DNA of 64,000 nucleotides from NCBI GenBank assembly GCA_027575765.1, contig JANBPT010000077.1:17826-81825 (forward strand). Reading direction: 5' to 3'. Below, in pieces: positions 48,762 to 60,248 of this stretch; positions within the stretch are counted from its first letter, which is position 1, and every line of letters begins with the position of its first letter. The notes beneath the pieces are model-generated. The model searched no databases. It was not told the DNA's origin and was given only the letters and a program-made list of their open reading frames with translations. This DNA is from Tieghemiomyces parasiticus (Eukaryota > Kickxellomycota > Dimargaritomycetes > Dimargaritales > Dimargaritaceae). The position numbers were made by a program, and so were the translations under genes.

Positions 48762-50321
48762 CTAGGGCAAGTTGTAATGAAGGCAGACCAGACGGCGGGC
48801 TTGGTTGAAGTAAATCACCCCCGTATTGACTCTGGGGCAGGGCGGGGTGCACTTCCACTGTTTTCCAGCGTCGATTGGGACGGCCCGGGCAGCAGCGTGC
48901 CACCGTAGGATGCGTAACCTCGCCTCCAACCCACGTGCCTTAAGCTCGCCGTACTGCGGAAGGAAATACTCAAATACCTTGGGCTGGTTCCCTTGGAACG
49001 CGGCGATCAATATTATAGACATGTAGTACCGGTCGTCTTGACGATCCAGGACCACTAGGTCGGGGGCCCAGTCGCGAAGCCACCGGTCCACCATTATCAA
49101 TGCTTTGAGGTGACCCAAGCCAGCTAACCCGTAGAGAACCTGTTCGGCAAGGTGGGAAGCCACCCCCTGGTGAAGGAGATAAAAGGCATCCTTGAGTTGT
49201 CTGGGGCGGAATAGACTATGGCCCGTATCACACTGGAGGTCATTGTCACGAGTGAGGAGTTGCAGCCACAGCGTCTGCGCAAAGTGGCGACTCCGGGGGG
49301 TGACCCAGTCGAGCGGTTCGTGGTATTTGAGGAGACTTTCGGTTCCGATCGAGCGATAAAAGAAGGACAAGAGGTCGATAAGAAACGGGCCGTGGCCGAC
49401 TGCGATGGCCAGGGCCACGGGGTTCTTACGAGCTAGCCTTTCGTAATGGACCGGACGGTCCATAGGGATCATCTCAACCGCCTGGTGGATGGCATGGAGG
49501 TCGGGGATAAAGTTATCAATGAGACCGGCCAAAATGTGCGTCAGGTCCCCGTTGCCAAATACCTGGCTTCGGAAGTGTTCGGCGTAATTATGTACATTGA
49601 GTTGATCGGAGCATAACGGGGCGGGTAACGTGACAAGGTCGGTGGTAGTAGGCGCGTGGTTGGCTGGATAGTTGGTTGCCGTTTCGGCCAAGAACGTGTT
49701 GACAGGTGCGCGGTATGAATATATTTCGCCCATCGAACCGATGCGCACAAGGCTAAGTTGGTCAATGATCAGGGTGCGGTAGGCAGTGCTACGAAGGAAG
49801 CCCTTCAAGATATGGTGCAGCATTCTGTGGTCCACCGGGGTGCGGTCGGTGATGGGGTCCATAGTGGATCCCAAGCGGGTAAAAGTTACCACCGGTTTGG
49901 CGTAAGTCAGGCCCTGGCCGAGCTTAACCGACGTGCGATCAGGATGGCCAAAGTAGGAAATGTCAGGAGGTAGGGGGAAAAAGTGTTAATGCGTGGTCGC
50001 CGCGGTGCTCGTAGCGTAGGGAAATAATCATCATCAGCCGCACCCAGGGTTACTTACCATGACGCCTTTATAGCCACTCGTACCTTGCACTCTAGTATGA
50101 AGGGCCTTGGAGACGCGGGAGAGACGGAGTAGATCGTGCAGGTTCAGTTTGGACGTAATATGTTCGAAGGGTGCGTTGGGGAGCGAAGCCAGGTCGAAGG
50201 TCGGGGTGACTAGGCGACTGGCCGCCGACCAGCGAGGTGGTAAAGGCCGTGGTCCGGAGGTCGACGGAGCGCTAGTTGGTATTAGGGGCGAATAGCTACC
50301 CAGGCGCGCCTTTGCGTTCAT
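48762..50321 (-). CDS. F-box-like protein, cytosolic form, two exons, about 471 aa
   Basis: Exon 1 is 50058-50321 (88 codons). Exon 2 most likely is 48762-49913, giving 471 residues. The phase-0 intron has a GTAAGT donor and a CTGAC branch candidate; the acceptor is either CAG before 49913 or AAG before 49922, which would add three residues. Residues 44-75 form a plausible F-box (SLPNAPFEHITSKL, then DLLRLSRVSKALHT), preceded by a Pro/Ser-rich tail with no signal peptide. The long second exon encodes helical segments with several hydrophobic repeats, such as AEQVLYGLAGLGHLKALIMV, perhaps an ankyrin- or HEAT-like solenoid, but I cannot assign it. Exon plan, length and TATA motif match the gene at 263-1886, so the two are paralogues. 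A typical F-box role would be to present a substrate to an SCF ubiquitin ligase. Confidence 0.78.
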
Positions 50322-50467
50322 AGTATGTTATCAATGTCGAGCGGGTTTATTGAATGGCAGGGTGAAGCTATTACTATTACCGAGGCACTGGAATCGCTTT
50401 TTTTAAGCATGACAACGGGGAGTGAGTGGTGTGGTCGTTAACCAGTGTAAACGTTTAACGTGGCGGC

Positions 50468-50474
50468 TTTTATA
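50468..50474 (-). promoter_or_regulatory. TATA box of the cytosolic F-box-like gene
   Basis: The minus strand reads CTATAAAAGCC followed five bases later by GTTAAACG, with ACGT spanning the junction. It lies about 147 nt before the ATG at 50321. The 11-mer is identical to that of the paralogue at 2024-2030. Confidence 0.65.
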
Positions 50475-53300
50475 GCGACGATGATCGCGACACTTCTCTG
50501 GTCGTTGGCTGTCTACCTTCAAGGGCTTGTATGGGGTTTGGAACTGAGAACATATTGGTGGACAATATTCCAAAGTGAATCGTTGTGGAAAGCGGAGCAC
50601 GCACCATAGCGAAGCCATTTGGCTGGAAGGTTGTGGCTTCGTAGGTTCTACTTTGACAACCGACGGGCTGACTACCATTCCATAGCGTACTTCGGTAGGG
50701 ACTATTGGGCATTTGCTTTCTAATTGCCTGGTGTTGCATGTGTGGCAGACACCATAGTAGATCCCATGATAAAGCTCAAACTACGATAACGGAAGGCCTT
50801 TTACTCGATGCACGCTTCCCCTTTGCATGATTGGAGTGTAAGTCGGTAACGTCGTAAGCGCAATTCTAACGGTTAGGCCTTCTATGAATAGAGGGTGAAG
50901 CTGGTAATCGCCTTCAAAGTCCAGCGACCAACAACCAGTCACCGAATCCTAACTAACTAATCGATGTAATCCCCTAAAGTCCGTATCACATGCCAAAAAA
51001 AACTAACCGACCCTATTGGCCGGCCAGGCCTCCATCGCTTATCGACGTTTTCACTGGAACCCCTCGCCATCCTCGGAGAGTGGCCGAGTAAAAGGCCCCA
51101 TGTGTCGGTGGTTCGAAGGTTAGCAGGGTTGAAGTTGTAATCCTAGAACTAGGAACGGCAGCGACGTTCGATTTCATAATCCTTGCCATAACAACTAACC
51201 ACTACCCTTGCCTTAGCAAAGGCAAGTACCTAGCCGCACTGGCAAATTCAACCACGCCACTTGAGCAGACCAGTGACAGTGGCCATTTGCCATCGTCGTC
51301 AACGCGGCTCTTTTATCGTGGACATCAAGCAGCGGGCCTACATGTACTCTGCTACTAGATGCCAACGCCCTCGCTTGTGGATCGGAGAAAGCCTAGGTCA
51401 TTTACCAGCTGCTAATACCGGGTCCTTGTAAACTTGCCACAGAAAGTCGCCGGGCCGGGTGGCGCTCGCCTGCGGACATAGGAACGGGTAGAGGATGTCC
51501 CGTCCAGGCTTAGCACGATTCGTTAACCCAGGTTTAAGTTCCCTATAAACCAGTCTGTAGGGGACCGAATACATGTGATCCAACTGGTACCACGGCTTGG
51601 TCTCGCGTGCATCAGCCGATTGAGGGGGCGTAAACAGGCACCACGACAGCGCAAATCAAAAGGGTGGTGTACCTGAGTGCAGGGTCAGACAACCATGCAG
51701 ACGCTCGGCTGGGGTGGTCGAAGCCTCACAGGCCAGTCTGCTAGGGCTACCACAGCGAGCACGCCAAGCCTTTGATTTTCCCCGACCTTAACCAGGCGGT
51801 AAATCCCTCACGGCGGCAGAGCCTGGAGCCTCCTCCATGGTTCCCCCCGCCACCTCCCATAGTTTCCATCGCTTCCGACCTTCCATTGAAGACTGCGAAG
51901 CCTTGAAGGCCGGGTGAAGCCTGTTCGGCCGCGGAACTCCCACTCCCTTCCTAGCCACGACTGCTTACGTAATACGGGGTGTCTGCGACATTTGACCGGC
52001 ACAGCGATATACAGGCCCCTGGGCCGACGGGAGAATAACCGCATGCCAAATAATTATAGCCCGCAGATCAGGATGGAAGTGATGCGTAAGTCCAAGTCCT
52101 GCCTCTTCACTCTACATCAAACTGCCCCCACCTCCACGAGTCGCAGTGGTGTGCTCCCATGAGCGGAATTGCCCCCCCCACTCTCATTGCCGCAGCAGCG
52201 CCAGGGGTGACCATTTCGGCTGGGGGCTGCGGCACATTGCAGTGTCGTCCTGGTACAGACACCACAGGTCGATCCCAACAAGCAAGAAACCCCGATAGGG
52301 AGGGGTGACGTGGCCAGGTCGAATATCAGATGCTCCCCCCCTCCAGTCACCTAACCACACAGGGTGTATTATGAAGACTTTATATCTCCAAGCGGGTAAC
52401 TTCCTTGATTGGGCCAAGATCCCCTTGAGCTTGGTGCCTGGCAGGCCTGTGGGTGTCAATTCCTCTCCGTATCGACAGTTGAGGTATGCTAACGACATTA
52501 CTTCTCTATAGAAGGGATGTGCGCAGTCTGGACTTGGTAAGGTACCAACGATGGCTAGACTACTAGATCAGCCGTTGGTGAGTAGAGTCTGACACATTTT
52601 CTCCTCCCATGCGGAGCCCGAACGGCTGGCCTATTTCTAGTGCTAGAAGCCCCGATGCCTGATGCTAACGTTCGATATTAGGAAGTTGGTCAATAGCACC
52701 CTGACGACTACTGTCAATGTAACTTTATCATACTGGCGGAAGCGCTTATCACCATGCCTTGGTGTGACAAGTAGGGAGGGGAAGGACAGCCACCCTTGCA
52801 CCACTGAGGTGCCTACCTCCGCTGCTGAATTCCCACCATGTCATCGTATGGTTAAAAAACCCACCAATTAGGGATCGGCGACTATCAACCTCACGCATCC
52901 GCCACAGATCAGGTTGTGGGTGTGCTTGGGAGTGTGCGTTTCCCGGGCCTGGGCCGGCCTGCAATGCCAGGCCGCTTTGTGGGGATACAACGAGGGGCTC
53001 CGCAGCGGCCATCGTCCTATCGACTGGCATGGGGCGGGTGTCGATGCACACGGCTGAAGCACTGTGTTCCTCCGCACACACGGCTCGCCACAATGAAATC
53101 GGACATGGCAACAATTGCCAACTGGTTCCTGCTGCTATGCTTTCCTTAAAACCCACAACGCGACCATCGCATCATGTAAATTTAGATCCATTGGCTGCGA
53201 TTATCGGCTAGGCCTTCCCCCGGTGCCTTTTTTCCATGGCCCTGTGGCCAAAGCCCATCAGCCGAGTTTCTTCTTTTGTCACTGTCCATCATTTCGTACC
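50475..53300. other. Intergenic, one small hairpin
   Basis: No gene was recognised. A perfect 8-bp hairpin with an AGCA tetraloop lies at 51207-51226. Open frames of up to 135 codons (for example 52749-53156, minus strand) have no known domain. Confidence 0.55.
51207..51226. repeat. 8-bp inverted repeat with AGCA loop
   Basis: CTTGCCTT (51207-51214) and AAGGCAAG (51219-51226) pair exactly around AGCA. Confidence 0.7.
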
Positions 53301-54151
53301 CTGTGAGCCGGTGGCCCTCCCTTCTCTCCCTCCTGTCGGCCTATTTTTTCTCTCTAGCCCCCCCTGTATATATATAGTCGCTAGATTGGTTCTGCCGCAC
53401 ACCCAGATTTCACTATCCCCTTCGCAGTATTTTTATTCGCCAATTTTGCCGCTCTATTTAGCACCTATCATTTAGCTGGAGGGAAGGCTTTTCATTACTA
53501 GGCAGCATTGCGCCACTCCTTCTGGGCCCCTTTATCTATTTTAGGAGGCTCACCAGTGTAATATTCTCGAATATTATTCTGTGCATTACTCCCTAGGCCG
53601 CGCGCACCATACGGTTTGGCCGCCTAGCCCTGTACGACCAACGTAGCGTTCCTGAGAACGCGGTTGCCGCCCGCCATCACTCCAACTTTTCCGTCAATCG
53701 TTTGTGCCACCTTCCTACACATGTCCATTACCGCACTGGTCTCATTTTCTTCATTGCAACCTACTCATGGAATCCCTGGACGAATAGTCACCTCGCATAT
53801 TCGTTAAGTGGCCAATTCACCCTGAGGCAATTTATTACTTCTGCTTCTACTGAACAGCCCATTCCTTTAGTTGTCTGGTACCTTCTCAACGTTGGCGCCT
53901 TATTTGCACTCATGCTCGCTCTGCGTCCCATTCCCAGGCTTAGCCATCACCTCCCCTCCTTGAATGGCCGACTTCCCGCTTCTGCGGCCTTTTCCCATTC
54001 CAGTATATTTAAATACCTTGATTTCTAAATACGGCCGGCCGCCTTTGCCGTTCCTTTTTTAAAAAAGGTTATCAGCCTCTGCTTACCTTGTATTTATTTC
54101 TCGGCCGAGCTGGGCTTTCCAGACCTTCAACTACGCCCGCCTACACATCGT
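53301..54151 (+). promoter_or_regulatory. 5' flank of the Zn cluster regulator, with CGG/CCG dyads
   Basis: The sense strand is C/T-rich. It contains a CGG-N5-CCG dyad at 53612-53622 and CGGCCGGCCG at 54032-54041, the triplet arrangements that Zn(II)2Cys6 dimers usually bind. A TATA-like TATATTTAAATA lies at 54004-54015, about 137 nt before the ATG. A 16-bp palindrome, CCTTTTTTAAAAAAGG, is at 54053-54068. A 108-codon open frame at 53702-54028 has one hydrophobic segment but is probably part of the flank or leader. Autoregulation is an inference. Confidence 0.4.
54053..54068. repeat. Perfect 16-bp palindrome
   Basis: CCTTTTTTAAAAAAGG is its own reverse complement, 83 bases before the ATG of the Zn cluster gene. 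The A/T core could act as a nucleosome-excluding element in the promoter. Confidence 0.8.
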
Positions 54152-56758
54152 ATGGATCCCCCGACATCACCACTGGGTCCTGCCGAGGGCACGGAGGGCC
54201 AATCGGACCAAGCAGGTCAGGCCTGCGACTTTTGCCGTATCCGCAAAATCCGGTGCGATCGTCACAAGCCGAGCTGTCACAGCTGTATCCGGCGCCAGCG
54301 TGAATGCATTTACACCCCGACTCCGGCGAAACAGCGCCGGGCCTACCACAGTCTACCCCGGCGGCCCTTACACCCGCTCCTTATGAAACCCCGCCCACCG
54401 TCTCCGCAGCCCCGTTCCACCGTATCCCCGAGGCTAGGCAGGGGATCGGCCGTCGCCTCACCGCCCGGCCGGTCACCCCCACCGCCACTCATTTCGTCCC
54501 CAACGTGGTCCCCGACTCCGCCTTTGCAATCACCCCGGACACCGGTCTCCACCGTGGGTGCCGTACCTCACGGACCGGCCCCACCACCAACTCTGCGCGT
54601 CACTCCGCCGGGTTCGTCGCTCCCTCCGTCGCGAACCTCCTCCCCGCCAGGAAAGCCCGCCGCACCGCCACCAATAACGGACTCCGACTCCCAGGCCTCC
54701 ATGGAAATGAAGCGGTTCCTCCTAAGCCACCTCGAACAGCTCGAAACGCTCCTCCGGCAAATGGATCCCTGGCGGACTGGCGGGGCCCCGGCCGGCTCGG
54801 ACAACCTGAGTGACCTGCGTGGCGGCGAGCTGCTGTCCAGTACGGAGTCGATCGAACAGTTCTTTGGAATCGAGCGGGGCCCTGCTGCCGTCATGGGATC
54901 GTCTTCCACGCCCCCGCTGTTTTCGTCGCCAGTTACCCCCTCCTTCCCGGCGAGCACCCTCTCCTCTGAAGATACATCACTTGGCCAGGGGTTCTTCAAG
55001 GCTGCTCTGGCCTCCCAACGCAGCAGCGCAATGGAGTTGGACGTCCTCCCTACAGGCGACACGGTCCATTCATCGTCATCGCCATCCCTTCCGCAGTCCT
55101 CCCCAGACGCCACCGCCCTAGTCAACCTGTTAACCAGCGCTACCCTGCCTTCATCCACCACGGCCGGTCCGGAACCCGCCCGTGGCCTGGTGCCCTGGAC
55201 GCCTGCGATGCTCAAGCAGTACGCGGAGGGCAGTCCCACCGATATCCGCGACGATCCCGCCTTTTACCTGATGGCCAAGATTGGCTTCCGATTTTGGAAC
55301 GCGGACCTGCGACTCTCGTACGAGTCGGTCTTCAACGGACAACCCCTGCCCATCCCGCGGAGCCTATACCTCCCCACCGACCTACTCTACCACACCGACG
55401 TTCTCGACCACCTGCTCTTTCTCTTCTGCCGATTGCTCTACCCGGTTGGTAACGAGCTGCACTATCACCGTCTGCTTGTACGCCACCGGCAGGGCCACTT
55501 CCTCCCGGCCCTGCGTCTCGCCATCTCCATGGTGATCTCCCCGGTCTCTACCCACGCCGTCTTCCAGAACATTCCACCCCATCTCGCCGGGGTGGCCTAC
55601 TACGAGCATCTCCGCGATCATATCATGTCTGTCATTGAGAGTGACTCCCTCGACGCATGCATTGTGCTCATGATTGTGGCCGAGTACGAACTGGGCCAGG
55701 GTCGCGTAGACAGTAGCTTCTCCCTCCTATCCGCCGGCATCCGTAAGATGCAGTCCTGGCGTATCCATATCATGGACCACCCTCACCCGCCGCCCAACAA
55801 CGACCCCACAGGGACACGGCCAGATCTGGTACAGGCCGACAACGAGTTCCTCCGCGAAAACTTCCGGATCAAGTGGTGGGGCGTGTTTGGCCAGGACGTG
55901 GTAGGCGCCCTGGTCTTTGGTCAGCTCCCGGTCATCCAGGTCGAGGATATGTATGTCAACCTACCCACCAACGGGGTCCATTTTGGCGCCCTAGCCATGG
56001 AGAACTTGGGCGACTTTAATTCCCCCTTCTATACCGATCCAACCTACCCGTCGGTCCTGACCCGCCCGATGAGCCGGTACCACACCGAACGCAACTACTT
56101 TGATTTGCGCGTCATCAGCCACCGCGTCGCCCAGCTCCGATACTACCGCGGGTCGGACCCGCTCCCGTGGTTCAACGAGCGCGCCCACCTAAACCAGCAG
56201 CTCGAAGGGTGGATGGCCGATTGCCAGGAGGATTTCAACCCGTCCCTCCAGCACCACTTCTGCGCCTTGGGATCCAACAGGATTTACCGCGAGTTCCTCA
56301 TTTTCAGCCTGCACGTCCGTATCATGTACCACATGACGGCCATCTTCCTCAACCACACCGGTGACCTGGATCCTTGGCCGTTTACCCCGCCCGCCGAGGG
56401 TCCGCTCGCCCAGCTGGATCCCGACGGCGCCGTGCGCGCCGAGTGCCGCGAGCGGTGCTGGCAGGCCGTCCGCGAACTCCGGCGCGTCATTGAGAAATCC
56501 ATGACTGTGCCTAATTTCTTTCAAAATACCCTGTTCCTCGGGGCCTTCTACGCCGCCGCTGTCATTTGTATTGAAACTATCCAGTATAGCGAGGATGCAG
56601 AGCGCGTCGAGTGGGCCCGCATGTTCGTCCAGGAAATTATCGATTTCCTCTCCCAATTCGGGCAGCTGTGGATCACGAACCTCAAGGCCGTTCAGACCAT
56701 CAAAGACCTGCAGGCATCGACCAATATAGCCAAGCGGTTGACCCTTACCCTGGACTGA
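54152..56758 (+). CDS. Zn(II)2Cys6 fungal transcription factor, 868 aa
   Basis: Intronless regulator. The binuclear zinc cluster spans Cys25-Cys52 with spacing C-X2-C-X6-C-X6-C-X2-C-X6-C (Cys25, 28, 35, 42, 45, 52); the basic stretch RIRKIRCDRHKP contacts DNA in this family. A long Pro/Ser/Thr-rich linker (about 55-345) follows. The rest matches the fungal-specific transcription factor domain, including the diagnostic KWWGVFGQD...GQLP...VNLP segment near residues 570-605. Such proteins bind CGG triplets, usually as dimers, and control metabolic or stress genes; the target here is unknown because no biosynthetic cluster is nearby. The ATG at 54152 is the first in frame and leaves a normal 24-residue lead to the cluster. 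The gene ends 250 bases from the 3' end of COG6. Confidence 0.95.
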   Translation: MDPPTSPLGPAEGTEGQSDQAGQACDFCRIRKIRCDRHKPSCHSCIRRQRECIYTPTPAKQRRAYHSLPRRPLHPLLMKPRPPSPQPRSTVSPRLGRGSAVASPPGRSPPPPLISSPTWSPTPPLQSPRTPVSTVGAVPHGPAPPPTLRVTPPGSSLPPSRTSSPPGKPAAPPPITDSDSQASMEMKRFLLSHLEQLETLLRQMDPWRTGGAPAGSDNLSDLRGGELLSSTESIEQFFGIERGPAAVMGSSSTPPLFSSPVTPSFPASTLSSEDTSLGQGFFKAALASQRSSAMELDVLPTGDTVHSSSSPSLPQSSPDATALVNLLTSATLPSSTTAGPEPARGLVPWTPAMLKQYAEGSPTDIRDDPAFYLMAKIGFRFWNADLRLSYESVFNGQPLPIPRSLYLPTDLLYHTDVLDHLLFLFCRLLYPVGNELHYHRLLVRHRQGHFLPALRLAISMVISPVSTHAVFQNIPPHLAGVAYYEHLRDHIMSVIESDSLDACIVLMIVAEYELGQGRVDSSFSLLSAGIRKMQSWRIHIMDHPHPPPNNDPTGTRPDLVQADNEFLRENFRIKWWGVFGQDVVGALVFGQLPVIQVEDMYVNLPTNGVHFGALAMENLGDFNSPFYTDPTYPSVLTRPMSRYHTERNYFDLRVISHRVAQLRYYRGSDPLPWFNERAHLNQQLEGWMADCQEDFNPSLQHHFCALGSNRIYREFLIFSLHVRIMYHMTAIFLNHTGDLDPWPFTPPAEGPLAQLDPDGAVRAECRERCWQAVRELRRVIEKSMTVPNFFQNTLFLGAFYAAAVICIETIQYSEDAERVEWARMFVQEIIDFLSQFGQLWITNLKAVQTIKDLQASTNIAKRLTLTLD

Positions 56759-57008
56759 CGGCTTTCACCACCAATGTGCGTCGGGAGCAAACCGTGCATT
56801 AGTTTGTATTTTAAGCTCGTCTGGGACTTGGATATGGAGTTGGAAACCCCTTTTTATCCTTTCGATTAGACAGAGGTCTGATTTGTACATGCATATCAAA
56901 AAAAAACTACCCTTCCCCCACCACACACGGATCAGTCTAGGCCAAGATAAGGAATCGTTTTTGGACTACCATATCTCAGTCAGGTACGTAAGGCAATCCG
57001 TATTTTAC

Positions 57009-59929
57009 TCAGAGCAAGAGCGTACCCAGGTCAGCTGTCGAATACACCAGGTCCATAATATTGGCAGGCACTGGTGGAGACCGCTCGGCCAGGGCAGTAG
57101 CAAATTTATCGTACTGTTCCACGAAGAGCCGCATGACTTGGTCTTGGATCCAGTTACGCAGGAGTGTCTGGCGTGGCGCGGAGGGTGTTCCAGGTCCAAC
57201 GCAGACGAAAGTGTCCACCAAGGTCTGGTCAACCACGGCGGCCAGGGCCTGCAACGCGTGCCGCAGGGTGTCCGCAAGGTCGTGCTCACGAATGACAACA
57301 TCGAAGGTGCGCAAAAAGCCATCCAGTACGGCGTCGTCAAGAGGTTCGTTGACATCGATTTTGTCCAGAATGCGACTGAGGCCGGAGCTTTCAAGGGTTT
57401 TCTTGAGCTGAGAGAAATTGAGAGGCAGGCGGGAATCAAGAGGTGGTCATAATAAATACGTCAATGAAGGATATGGAGGGACAAAGAGGTGATGACATCG
57501 GGAGGGGGAAACCAATCACCAGACCTGGGGCTCTATAGGGCACGCCGTTGACTTACCTGTATAATCTCGAGCTGGGATACGTTGTCTGCAATTCGGTCGC
57601 GGATGCCGCCAAGGTGGTCCTTCAGCAGGGGGAGGGCCGATAGGCGTGTCTGTGTAGATCGACGGTAGGGAGCACGCACAACATGGACAGGACGGCCGTT
57701 AGTGTGAAGTTCACATGATATCGCGCCAGTGCCAACGCGTTTGGACGGCTGCTAGACAAAGAAAAGAAAGGGCGACAGGAGGGAAACGGAGTACTGTGTT
57801 GCACGTATAACACTTACGTAGGTTTGGCACTCGGTGTTGAGTAGGTAGATGAGCCGGTCAGCCGGCGGGAGGTTCGCATCATCCAGGTCGGCAGCGTTCA
57901 CCAGGACGGGCCCGATCACGACGCTCTCGAGGCGGGTGGCCAATTCCCGATCGAACCGGAGCCCGGGGTCAGCCGGTGGCGGTGACTTTGGTTGGTCGCC
58001 CGCATCCTTCCGTACTTGCCCGCCCTCGTCGTTACCACCGCTCTCTTGGACCTCCAATGTGGGTGTTCCTGGCTCATCCGCTTCAATCGCGGTCATGAAC
58101 GAGCGATCCTGCACGCTGACCAGCTTCTCGACGGTTACAATCATGGCCTGGACCTGTGGCGCAATACTCAAGGTGCGCCGGTCGGGGAGATCCAACTCGC
58201 GAATAACGTGAAGAGCGTACGCGTGGAGGTGCTCAAAGAACACTTCCTTGGCCTCGGCGCTTAGTTGGGTGAGCGTCCGTGCCATGGGAGCTTGTGGGCG
58301 GGAGGCTCTGGCGATTAGGTGGCAGTAGAAATAGAGGAGATGGAACACGTGGAAGGACGGGAGGAGGTCGACGTTAGGCGAGCGGAGGGCCTGTCGAATA
58401 CGGAGGGCGAAGGGCTCGCAGACCCCCTCCACGATGCGTTCGAGGATCGCAGCGGGTGGGATCGAGATCGGACCAGTGGACCGTTCCGAGTGGGCGTCGC
58501 CGTCGCCGCCGTCGTCGTCTGTAATGGAAATAGGGGAGGCAGCAGTAACCGCCGAACCGAGAACCCCGTCCAGCCACTCGCGCTCTCCGGCATGAGCTTG
58601 ATGTATCCACGCCAGCATGTCACCGACGTACCGCAAAGGGTCGGCGGCGTGGAATTCGAGGGGCCGGGTAGGGGCCAGACCATCCCCATCGGCACCACTC
58701 GTACCCGTGCCGTGTACCAGCGCGGTATGGAATCCGTCCACGAGGGCCTCGCGGCGGAACGCCACGACGGTATCGACGATACCTTCGAACAGCACGGGTT
58801 TGTAGCGCAGCTCGGCTACGGCCCAGCGAAACGTGGCAGTGACCTTGGGATCTTCAACGTTGAGGCGGAGTTGGCACTCGGCGCGGACCCACTGGTACAG
58901 GAGGTTGTAGATGATTTCTTCGGCCTGGGTGGATCGTTTCATCACGTCGCCGGCAACGCGCTGGTCATGGAGGGCCAGTAAGGGCTGGGTGTGCCGATGG
59001 ATGGCGTGGAGGGCTTCAAACACGCGGAAATATGCCGGGTCGGCCACCAGCGCATCCACGCGGTCGAACCAATCTTTGAACGCGGCCGCGGTGGATGGTG
59101 AGGTCGCATGGTGCAGGTCGTCCGCCTCGGCCACCGACCCGCCGCGACTCCGACCCGATGCGCGACGCTGGCGGTCAACGGTTCCGCTCAGCGGCACCTC
59201 TCGAACCACAGGGCTGTGGGCCGCCGAATTTGGGAGGGCAAATAGGTGCCGGTATGCACTATATGCTAGGTGCTGGAACCGTTCCTCCCACGCAGCCAAG
59301 TAACGGTTGGCGCGGGCCACCACGGCCTCGAGGTCAGTCGGCAACGTGTAGCGGTCCAAGAACGACTCGGCAGCCCGGCGCTTCAGTTGAACCTCCTTGC
59401 GTTGGGCCATGAGCACGTCAGCCTGCTCGGTGAGTCCCAGGGTCTTACCATGGACCGAGCGCCACTGGGCCTTAAGGGCTCCCACGTCGGTCACTAGGTG
59501 GGAGAGTTGGGTCTCAAGGGCCCCGTACTGGTCGTACACCAACCGGAAGCTGTCCAAGTACGCCCGGTTCCAGTGCAGGGTCTGGCGTGTGAGGCGGGAG
59601 CGGAGTTGGGCAGGCTGGTGGATGAGCCACTCGAAGCCGTGGTTGGGGGCAGGTAGAGCACCATCGTCGTAGGTGGCGGCATCGAGATGGGGGCTACGAG
59701 GCGGGTTGAACGGGGGGGTACCGGCGGAATTCACTACTCCAGGTCGACCGGGTAGGGGTGGCGCGGGGTTCGATTGGTGGGTCATTACGTGGGCCGCCAC
59801 GAAGGCTTCTAGAGTGTCCTGGACGGTCCCACCTTCCTCGGTCGCATCGAACAGAGTGTGCAGTTTACGACTCAGCGGGTGACCACCGCGGTCCGCCGGT
59901 AAACGGGGGGCATCCCCGAGGGTGTCCAT
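57009..59929 (-). CDS. COG6: COG6, conserved oligomeric Golgi complex subunit 6
   Basis: This subunit of lobe B of the COG tethering complex is needed for retrograde vesicle docking at the Golgi. Exon 1 (57818-59929, 704 codons) carries the N-terminal coiled-coil region (about 110-195, ending KRRAAESFLDRYTLP) and the conserved blocks LYQWVRAECQLRL and HAADPLRYVGDMLAWIHQA. Exon 3 (57009-57407) supplies the C-terminus beginning LKKTLESSGLSRIL and ending at a TGA. The last intron is 57408-57556 (GTAAGT...CAG). The middle exon ends at 57557, but its start is uncertain. A pyrimidine-rich TAG at 57752 gives a 66-nt intron and 901 residues; a CACAG acceptor before 57649, with a CTAAC branch 50 nt upstream, gives a 168-nt intron and 867 residues. 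Both keep frame. The gene follows PRP6 head-to-tail. Confidence 0.9.
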
Positions 59930-60248
59930 CCGGAGAGGGGGGGAGGCCTGGGTGGATATAGGGGAACGTAATAAGTACAGGAGGGAAAGAATGGGCGACC
60001 GGCTTATGGAAATGAGGGCATTAGTGATGTATTAAAGCTGACGAAATGTAGTATTGTCAATCTCTGTAATAGGGTAAGTGGGTTACTAGCGCTGCCAGGT
60101 CCACCCTAGCGGGAGGGGAGTGGTGGGTTCACTCACTACCCTGACCGCTCCAACGCGACCACAGTGTATGTCCATATCAAGCATTCAAGTTTACTTTGAT
60201 TTATTACATTCAGGTGGGTGCGGCTTCGCTGCCGTGTCTACCAACCTT
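59930..60248. other. Spacer between PRP6 stop and COG6 start
   Basis: This 319-base spacer lies between two same-strand genes. It must hold the PRP6 3' end and the COG6 promoter; no clear TATA box was seen on the minus strand. Confidence 0.7.

Noticed and set aside
53702..54028. 108-codon + strand frame with a hydrophobic segment
   Set aside because: It lies in the C/T-rich flank before the Zn cluster gene and overlaps its likely promoter; no homology is recognised.
54568..55239. 223-codon minus-strand frame
   Set aside because: It is antisense to the Pro/Ser-rich linker of the Zn cluster protein.
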